Assembly (NCBI GenBank): GCA_905479665.1
Contig: CAJQNM010000494.1
Span: 1 to 13,386, forward strand
Source of the DNA: an uncultured Saprospiraceae bacterium
GTDB lineage: Bacteria; Bacteroidota; Bacteroidia; Chitinophagales; Saprospiraceae
Direction: 5' to 3'
DNA length: 13,386 nucleotides
Shown: positions 9,201-13,386 of the stretch, piece by piece
How positions within the stretch are numbered: the first letter of the stretch is position 1
How the letters are laid out: the number at the start of each line of letters is the position of its first letter
Notes under the pieces: model-generated
What the model saw: only the letters and a program-made list of their open reading frames with translations
What the model was told of the DNA's origin: nothing
Databases searched by the model: none
Program-made: the position numbers and the translations under genes

Positions 9201-10208
9201 CCATTTATTTTCCTGAACAATCAGACCATCTCGGGCAGTACCGAACCAAACATTACCTTGACGGTCTTGAGATATTGCGGTAATGGAGCTAAAATTGGAT
9301 GTAATTTCCTTTACATTATTTGTCTGGGAGGCGTACAACAGACCATTGCCATCTGTGCCAATCCATAGATTTTCGGACCGGTCGAGATGCAGGGTTCTGA
9401 CGATGGTGTTTTGGTATATGGCAGAAGCAAAGAAAGGGATAATGCGGTTGGTTTTCAAATTATATTGTAAAAGCCCATTGCCTTGTGTGCCGATTAATAT
9501 TTCATGATCTTTTATCGGATATTGATGGAGCGTCAATAGGTATTCGGGGATGGAAGAATTGACGGATTCTATTTTCACCAACTGATTAGCATTATTATTT
9601 AAATTCCATAATCCATGACCAAAAGTACTGACTAGAATTTTCCCTGATGAAAGGGTTACGATATCGGATATTTCAGGCTGTATTGTGTCGTTGTTTTTTG
9701 AGGGAAATGAATAGTTCGAACAACTATTAGTATTTATTTCAAAAAGAAAGAGACCCTCTTCCGCACCGATCCAAATATGATTTTTGTCCTTTAGCGAAAG
9801 CAAAGTAATGCCTTTATTGAAGACACAATTTGAAATGGATATTAATTGCAAACTATCTTTTCCTGCATCATAAAAGGCCAGTTCGCCACCGATGGTGCTT
9901 ATCCATATCCTCCCATTTTCATCAAGTAGAATATCAGATATGGCATCGGAGGAAATTACACTGTTTTTGCTATCGAATATTTTAATAGAGGTGGCATCAT
10001 AACGATTCAGGCCCTGCTTTGTAGCTATCCAGAGAAAACCAATTGAGTCTTGTACGATGTCTGTTACCGAACCGTTCGACAGTCCGTTTTCGAGGTTGAT
10101 GGTGACAAAGGGAGTTTGGGAAAAGGAAATACCAACGTGCAACCAAGTAAGCAAAAGAAGATATACAAACTTGTACTTGAAAAACCTTGATTTATTTAGT
10201 TTAGTCAA
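6234..10208 (-). CDS. Hybrid two-component system sensor/regulator (HTCS) with AraC-type output
   Basis: A single 1324-residue polypeptide combining sensor, kinase, receiver and DNA-binding domain. Such HTCS proteins sense oligosaccharides in the periplasm and activate nearby glycan-use genes. An N-terminal signal/membrane segment (about 12-30) precedes about 14 propeller repeats of the form LWIGTxxxGL (residues about 59-635), enough for two seven-bladed propellers. A Y_Y_Y-type Ig fold (about 680-762) and a membrane helix (about 768-787) follow. The HisKA domain has phospho-acceptor H826 in FNNISHEIRTPL. The ATPase domain has N943 (NLLSNAHKFS), DTGIGIP (971-977) and GFGIGLS (1001-1007). The receiver has E1077/D1078, phospho-acceptor D1120 (SDVLMP), T1150 and K1172. 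The AraC-type HTH occupies about 1230-1317 (FSDRRYFTRVFKEKYGMVPSDY-like end). All key residues are present, so it looks functional. No ATG is available near the 5' end; the start is a TTG at 10208, overlapping the upstream gene by 8 nt, which suggests translational coupling. Confidence 0.95.
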   Translation of the reverse strand: MTKLNKSRFFKYKFVYLLLLTWLHVGISFSQTPFVTINLENGLSNGSVTDIVQDSIGFLWIATKQGLNRYDATSIKIFDSKNSVISSDAISDILLDENGRIWISTIGGELAFYDAGKDSLQLISISNCVFNKGITLLSLKDKNHIWIGAEEGLFLFEINTNSCSNYSFPSKNNDTIQPEISDIVTLSSGKILVSTFGHGLWNLNNNANQLVKIESVNSSIPEYLLTLHQYPIKDHEILIGTQGNGLLQYNLKTNRIIPFFASAIYQNTIVRTLHLDRSENLWIGTDGNGLLYASQTNNVKEITSNFSSITAISQDRQGNVWFGTARDGLIVQENKWQLDSPLLPLNGIPVLSVFKNKDRIFLGMDGEGLNIKQPLQNNWQNTRPNGANYVQFIQQNKNENLWLGTFSNGLLEYHIDRGVIRHFRHIINDTQSLSFNDVRDMVEMPDGNIWVATWGGGLNFYNSKKGSFTAYKDESLNSNNVVDLERTEKGLWLATFGGGLVFMDFQTRQFTPYILQKNKDENNHEEAKNLLSLSLDSQGVLWIGTWKNGLYRFNTQTGDIQWLNDEVIKDQTITSILEDSVGDLWLSTKEGILCLNKKDSSFLFFSEYAGQYHINSKYKDENGQLYFGGKSGVVTIKPESLKDSKPLTPPVVLTEIRIFDKKRKAANQGVIQKNISRIEQMDLRYSQNTISIYFATLDFPNAKKWEYAIQLEGLEEHWREIGNQNNTTFTNLPSGKYEFRVKTRFRGGNWNEDYATLAISVSKPFWATGWAYLTYSMLIALALFLFRKYTIAWENMRHKMQMEALLHQKDKELHQAKQRFFNNISHEIRTPLTLMFAAMNQLKKAGVHDPRQLSPLKTLQNNARHLLNLVDELLSFRKMESGAISLQMAEVDLVAFAHEIFLAFGNIFENKNIRTEFKAKGGRIMASIDPTQMEKVIYNLLSNAHKFSKTDDAIIVSIKKDDEYAYLVVSDTGIGIPKEKQQQIFQRFYQQEHKESIQEEGFGIGLSIVQDIVELHEGKVWVESKVNEGSTFIVKLPLIVSQSKMTDNVTTTSTNQINKSIIETARETEEYTLLIVEDNVEIRTYLKDLLSPQYAILEAANGMEGLKIACDHLPDLIISDVLMPLKNGIELVKEVKADVRSSHIPIILLTSRVGWIFKKEGFDIGADAYITKPFNEEILKSRIRNLITSRQEIWKSISIAALTRPQELAISNPDRLFLEQFITIIETNIQETTLSPDIFAKKMGISHSIIYKKLKQLTGMSIVEFIRDFRLKRAADMLQNKQGSIKEISYSCGFSDRRYFTRVFKEKYGMVPSDYGKDSESFPL
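6241..6263. other. Perfect 23-bp palindrome at the 3' end of the HTCS gene
   Basis: The arms GGGAAGGATTC (6241-6251) and GAATCCTTCCC (6253-6263) are exact complements around one central base. In RNA this gives a stem of about 9 bp with a 5-nt loop. It lies in the last codons of the HTCS, ending four bases before the stop codon, just ahead of the copy A glycosidase gene. No U-run follows, so a simple intrinsic terminator is unlikely. An mRNA-stabilising or processing hairpin is possible. Confidence 0.65.
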
Positions 10209-12162
10209 TTTTGACCATTTTGTGTTTATATTTTCCGCCGTTAGTCTTAATGGTAATGAAATAGAGCCCTGTTACTAGGCCTTCCAAATTTAGAGAAAAA
10301 TGAGTAGTCAGTGGAGTCAGTTTATGAATGTTTACCAAGCTGCCTTTACTGTCAATAATTTGGATGCTTTGAATAGGTGTCTGAGTTAGGGATTCGATAT
10401 GCAAGGAGCCTTTTGCAGGGTTGGGGAATATTCTGAAAGGTGATGCTTTATTGACAGATCGAGTAGATACAGTTGTTTTGCAGACCAAGTCTTGCAAGGC
10501 TGCTTGAGCATTGGTGACAAGGCTCATGGCATTGTTTCCACTTGTGGATGAAAAAACATCCACTTGATTGTTCAGGATTTCCAAAGCATCTGTGTCTCCT
10601 TGATTGAAGAAGGAATCTCGTAAAATCCCTATTTTTTCAAAATTCTGAATGCCTTGATGCAGCATTTCCAGTCGTATACTTGACATAAATTGTAGATCTG
10701 ACTCATTGGATGTCCGATAACCCATTGAAAAATCGCCTGCTGTATTGCTGCCGTCGCGGGCATCGAATGGGTCGGCCAATTGCCAATAGTCAAACGCCCA
10801 GCGCAAATAGCCATCGGAATCTTCACGGGCTGCATGCCAGCCCATCCACACCATTTCGGCGGGGCTGTTTTCTACACTCACATAATTATTAGGAAAAGTT
10901 TGGGTGCAACTGGTATAGAATGATGTTTGTAAATTTTCTCGGCCATCACTTGAAGCGACATTCAAAATACCCGATAGATCATAAATGTTATCAGTAATGT
11001 CATTGCTTAATACATGTCCATGTGCCAGGCCAATTTTCCAGTTCATATCGTGTCCTTTGATTAAATCAATAACGATTATCATTTCTGAAGCTGGCACTTC
11101 ATCCATGTATAAGACTGTTTTTTCAAACCAGCCATTACTTTCTAAAAGGGGTTTGAGATGGTTGAGGAAATCTGTCCACCTTTCGTTGAAAGATATAGAT
11201 CCAATTGGGGCATCAAGGTCCATCATCCGTTGCGTTGCTTCGTCCCAAAAAGGAATAGTACTTTTATTCCAGCCCACGACGGAGAAGCAACTGATTTGTT
11301 GGGAAATGCCCCAAACTGTCAAGCTTTCCACATATTTTTCAAATGCAGAAAAATCATATTCCCAATTGCCAGCCGTTGTTCTTATCCATCGAACCATGGA
11401 CGGGCTACCCAGAGCATTTTCTTTGATATGGGTAGTGATCACTTTTTGCCCCATTCGAGCCAAATACTGATAGGCTGATTCAAATAATTCAAAGTGTGCA
11501 TCTGACCACAATTCAATTATCTTGGCAGGATGAGCAGTATTATAGTGTGTCAAGACTTGTGCGGGAAATTGCCAGAGATCTAAATGAAATTGCTGTTCCT
11601 CTGCTGTTGGCAATTGGTATGCCAACACTTCTATTTCCATAAGGAAATCAAGTACCTGGGCATTAGACTGAATGGTGAATTTTCCACTGTAGGATCCCGC
11701 AGATGCATTGCTCGGTATATCAATCGACAGCCATAGTTTTAAGGGGTCGTTTGATTGTATTTCATAGACCGGCTCGTGAGAAAGTCCATCTGCAATTTGT
11801 CGCAAGACGCCATGAAAAGAGTATCCACCACAACTCCTAGGTTCCGGATCTCCTTTGATGTACTTTGCGAATCGCAACTGAATATTATCAGCATCAATGA
11901 CAGCGTTATTCCCTTTCAGATCGCTAATTTCGTATTTCAATTCGTTGATGTTTTCATCCGCCCATAAGAGTATTTGTTGATGGATTCTTTCTCCTTTCCA
12001 AGCGCAAACATGCCAAGTTTGATTTGGTGTCCCTGTAAAGCTTTCTCCTATTTCATATCGTTGGAAAGGGCTAGAAAAAGTGCCTTCGACTGTCTGGGCA
12101 AGAGCACTGCATAGCACGAAGTTTAAGAGGATTGGACAGTATATGCGTATAAGAAAAGTCAT
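10201..12162 (-). CDS. T9SS-secreted GH123/DUF4091-family glycosidase-like protein (copy B)
   Basis: A 653-residue diverged paralogue of copy A. A Sec signal peptide (1-22, CSALA then QTVEG) is followed by the GH123-type N-terminal beta-sandwich (LWLSIDIPSNASAGSYSGKF, 143-162), the barrel, and the Asp-Glu pair D354-E355 in VLYMDEVPASE. The C-terminal block keeps DGYLRWAFDYWQLADPF and SSIRLEMLHQGI (about 450-505), but the YPGDG loop of copy A is replaced by GYRTSNESD, and GIEDYE by GIQNFE. Residues about 573-653 form a type IX secretion sorting domain (FRIFPNPAKGSLHIES at its start, GLYFITIKTNGGKYKHKMVKI at its end), so the enzyme should reach the cell surface or medium. The ATG at 12162 begins the signal peptide. 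The gene starts 161 bp after lpxB, which may make it the first gene of the locus, and its stop overlaps the HTCS start. The likely role is the outer attack on a glycan; the altered active-site-side loop could mean a different substrate from copy A. Confidence 0.87.
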   Translation of the reverse strand: MTFLIRIYCPILLNFVLCSALAQTVEGTFSSPFQRYEIGESFTGTPNQTWHVCAWKGERIHQQILLWADENINELKYEISDLKGNNAVIDADNIQLRFAKYIKGDPEPRSCGGYSFHGVLRQIADGLSHEPVYEIQSNDPLKLWLSIDIPSNASAGSYSGKFTIQSNAQVLDFLMEIEVLAYQLPTAEEQQFHLDLWQFPAQVLTHYNTAHPAKIIELWSDAHFELFESAYQYLARMGQKVITTHIKENALGSPSMVRWIRTTAGNWEYDFSAFEKYVESLTVWGISQQISCFSVVGWNKSTIPFWDEATQRMMDLDAPIGSISFNERWTDFLNHLKPLLESNGWFEKTVLYMDEVPASEMIIVIDLIKGHDMNWKIGLAHGHVLSNDITDNIYDLSGILNVASSDGRENLQTSFYTSCTQTFPNNYVSVENSPAEMVWMGWHAAREDSDGYLRWAFDYWQLADPFDARDGSNTAGDFSMGYRTSNESDLQFMSSIRLEMLHQGIQNFEKIGILRDSFFNQGDTDALEILNNQVDVFSSTSGNNAMSLVTNAQAALQDLVCKTTVSTRSVNKASPFRIFPNPAKGSLHIESLTQTPIQSIQIIDSKGSLVNIHKLTPLTTHFSLNLEGLVTGLYFITIKTNGGKYKHKMVKID

Positions 12163-12229
12163 ATTCTTGATTATTCAAGTCTTCAATGGAAGGTAAGCAG
12201 AGTTTTCTATTATGTTTTAGGCCCTACGA

Positions 12230-12260
12230 ACAGTCATCAATTTCTGTTTATTGTGACTGT
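12230..12260. other. Imperfect inverted repeat between lpxB and the copy B glycosidase gene
   Basis: The arms ACAGTCA (12230-12236) and TGACTGT (12254-12260) are exact complements, and the stem can extend inward by CAAT/ATTG past one bulged T, leaving an 8-nt loop TTCTGTTT. It lies about 68-98 bases before the start codon of the glycosidase gene. No T-run follows on the minus strand, so it is not a standard terminator. It may be an operator, a leader hairpin or an RNA 3'-end structure for lpxB. Confidence 0.5.
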
Positions 12261-12289
12261 GGAGATATGTTAAATTAGCACTTATTGAC

Positions 12290-12331
12290 TAACGTCTAAA
12301 TACCATCGTCTAGATACTAACGTCTAAATAC
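12290..12331. repeat. Three tandem 14-bp units at the lpxB 3' end
   Basis: Three head-to-tail 14-bp units with no spacer: TAACGTCTAAATAC (12290-12303), CATCGTCTAGATAC (12304-12317) and TAACGTCTAAATAC (12318-12331). The outer two are identical; the middle one differs at three positions. The third unit contains the last codons and the TAG stop (12324-12326) of lpxB, so the repeat begins inside the gene and continues into the gap. The function is unknown; it could be a simple slippage product. Confidence 0.85.
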
Positions 12332-13386
12332 TAGATCCCACACTCTCCCAAATCAATCGTGCGGTTGTTGACGAAGCTCCAGCATTACCTAGTACATCGC
12401 GTAGTTTAGCGTACTCTTCCTTCATTTTTTTGCGCTGCAGTCCTTCTGCTATTTGGGAAAATGCCAAAGCGAGTTTTTCTGGCGTAAAATCATTCTGAAC
12501 TAGTTCTTGCACGATTGGTTTATCGGCAATGAGATTTACTAAGCTGATGTAATCGATATCTACAATGCGTCGGGCGATCATATAATTGATTGCATTGCCG
12601 CGATAACAGACAACCTGTGGTACATCAAAAAGTGCGGTCTCTAATGTTGCTGTGCCCGATGTGACAATTGCACTGTGTGACTCCGCCAGTAAATCATAGG
12701 TGCAATCAATGACCAGATGCACATTCTTTAATTGGTCAAAATGACCTTGATAAATATCTTGCGAGAGACTTGACACGCCAGCAACGACAAAAGTTTTGTC
12801 TGGGTGTTGTCGAGCTGCACTTAGCATGGTGGGCAGCAGGATATTTACCTCCTGTTTTCTGCTTCCGGGTAAAATAGCAACGAGATTTTTTTCTGTGGGA
12901 ATATCATGTTCCGTTCGGAAATTTTCGTTGGGTTTAAATTGAGCGATGGCATCGAGTAAGGGGTGACCAACGTACTCTACTTCCAAATTGCGATCGGCAT
13001 AAAATTTCTTTTCAAAGGGAAGTATGACGTACAGCCTATTTGAGGCCTCGCAGATGGACTCCGCCCGATGGGCTTTCCAAGCCCAGACTTGGGGCGAGAT
13101 GTAATATTGAACATTTATACTTTTACTTCGTGCCCATTTGGCGATGCGCAAATTAAAACCTGGATAGTCAATTAAAATCAGGGCGTCTGGATCAAATTGG
13201 AGAATGTCTTCTTTGCATGCGGAGAGCCCCTTCATAATGGTGGGAAGATGACGGATCACCTCAATAAATCCCATGTAGGCGATGTCGCGGAAGTGACGGA
13301 CTAAACCATCTCCCACAGCTGCCATTTGATCGCCACCCCAAAAGCGAAATTTTGCAGCGGGGTCTACATCCTTTATTGCCCTCATC
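12324..13386 (-). CDS. lpxB: Lipid-A-disaccharide synthase LpxB (5' end beyond window)
   Basis: LpxB is a GT19 glycosyltransferase at the inner membrane. It joins UDP-2,3-diacylglucosamine to 2,3-diacylglucosamine 1-phosphate to form the lipid A disaccharide. At least 353 residues are visible, against about 370-390 for the family. The frame stays open to the right edge, and the usual N-terminal IAGExSGDxHG segment lies just outside, so the ATG at 13385 is an internal methionine rather than the start. Visible family motifs are FWGGDQM near the N-terminal side, LIDYPGFNLRIAKWA, YYISPQVWAWK, LPFEKKFY, VGHPLLD, LPGSRKQEV and the C-terminal VTSGTATLETALF. It is a housekeeping gene and marks the edge of the accessory glycan locus. 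Its last codons and stop lie inside a short tandem repeat (12290-12331). Confidence 0.96.
   Translation of the reverse strand, partial: MRAIKDVDPAAKFRFWGGDQMAAVGDGLVRHFRDIAYMGFIEVIRHLPTIMKGLSACKEDILQFDPDALILIDYPGFNLRIAKWARSKSINVQYYISPQVWAWKAHRAESICEASNRLYVILPFEKKFYADRNLEVEYVGHPLLDAIAQFKPNENFRTEHDIPTEKNLVAILPGSRKQEVNILLPTMLSAARQHPDKTFVVAGVSSLSQDIYQGHFDQLKNVHLVIDCTYDLLAESHSAIVTSGTATLETALFDVPQVVCYRGNAINYMIARRIVDIDYISLVNLIADKPIVQELVQNDFTPEKLALAFSQIAEGLQRKKMKEEYAKLRDVLGNAGASSTTARLIWESVGSSI

Noticed and set aside
10985..11470. 161-codon plus-strand open frame inside the copy B gene
   Set aside because: It is opposite a gene with clear GH123 and T9SS features; the protein has no motif, so it is a shadow.
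12166..12179. Short dyad CTTGA-TTAT-TCAAG just before the copy B start codon
   Set aside because: A 5-bp A/T-rich stem is expected by chance at this composition, and nothing else supports a riboswitch or operator.
13383..13385. ATG at 13385 as the true start of lpxB
   Set aside because: The protein would lack the N-terminal glycine-rich segment of LpxB, and the frame is open to the edge, so this is an internal methionine.

Overview
This window comes from a member of the Bacteroidota that has a type IX secretion system. The phylum is shown by a SusC/RagA-type TonB-dependent receptor, a one-polypeptide hybrid two-component regulator (HTCS), a lipoprotein with a Bacteroidota-style acidic export signal, and a C-terminal T9SS sorting domain. 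GC content looks moderate and Shine-Dalgarno sequences are weak or absent, as is usual in this phylum. A free-living glycan degrader (Saprospiria/Cytophagia/Flavobacteriia-like) fits, but the genus cannot be read from the sequence.

All six genes are on the minus strand, so transcription runs from right to left. From right to left: the 3' part of lpxB (lipid A biosynthesis, housekeeping) enters at the right edge and stops at 12324. A 161-bp gap follows, holding a short tandem repeat and an imperfect inverted repeat. Next comes an apparent glycan-use locus: a T9SS-secreted GH123/DUF4091-like glycosidase (10201-12162); an HTCS sensor-regulator (6234-10208) whose start overlaps the glycosidase stop by 8 nt; a second GH123/DUF4091-like protein (4237-6180); a surface lipoprotein with an Ig-like and a jelly-roll-like domain (2943-4133); and a SusC-like outer-membrane transporter (1-2816) cut by the left edge. 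A SusD-like partner would be expected just beyond that edge.

Working model (inference): the secreted and envelope-bound GH123-like enzymes cut a glycan, possibly one containing beta-linked N-acetylgalactosamine, since that is the characterised GH123 activity. The lipoprotein binds glycan at the surface, SusC (with an unseen SusD) imports products, and the HTCS senses a breakdown product in the periplasm and switches the locus on. The short gaps and the 8-nt overlap suggest co-transcription of at least the glycosidase and the HTCS.

No tRNA, rRNA, CRISPR array, insertion sequence or phage gene is visible. There is no gene-free stretch above 300 bases. The intergenic gaps (126, 103, 53 and 161 bp) contain several inverted or direct repeats, described below; I could not assign a confident promoter in any of them.
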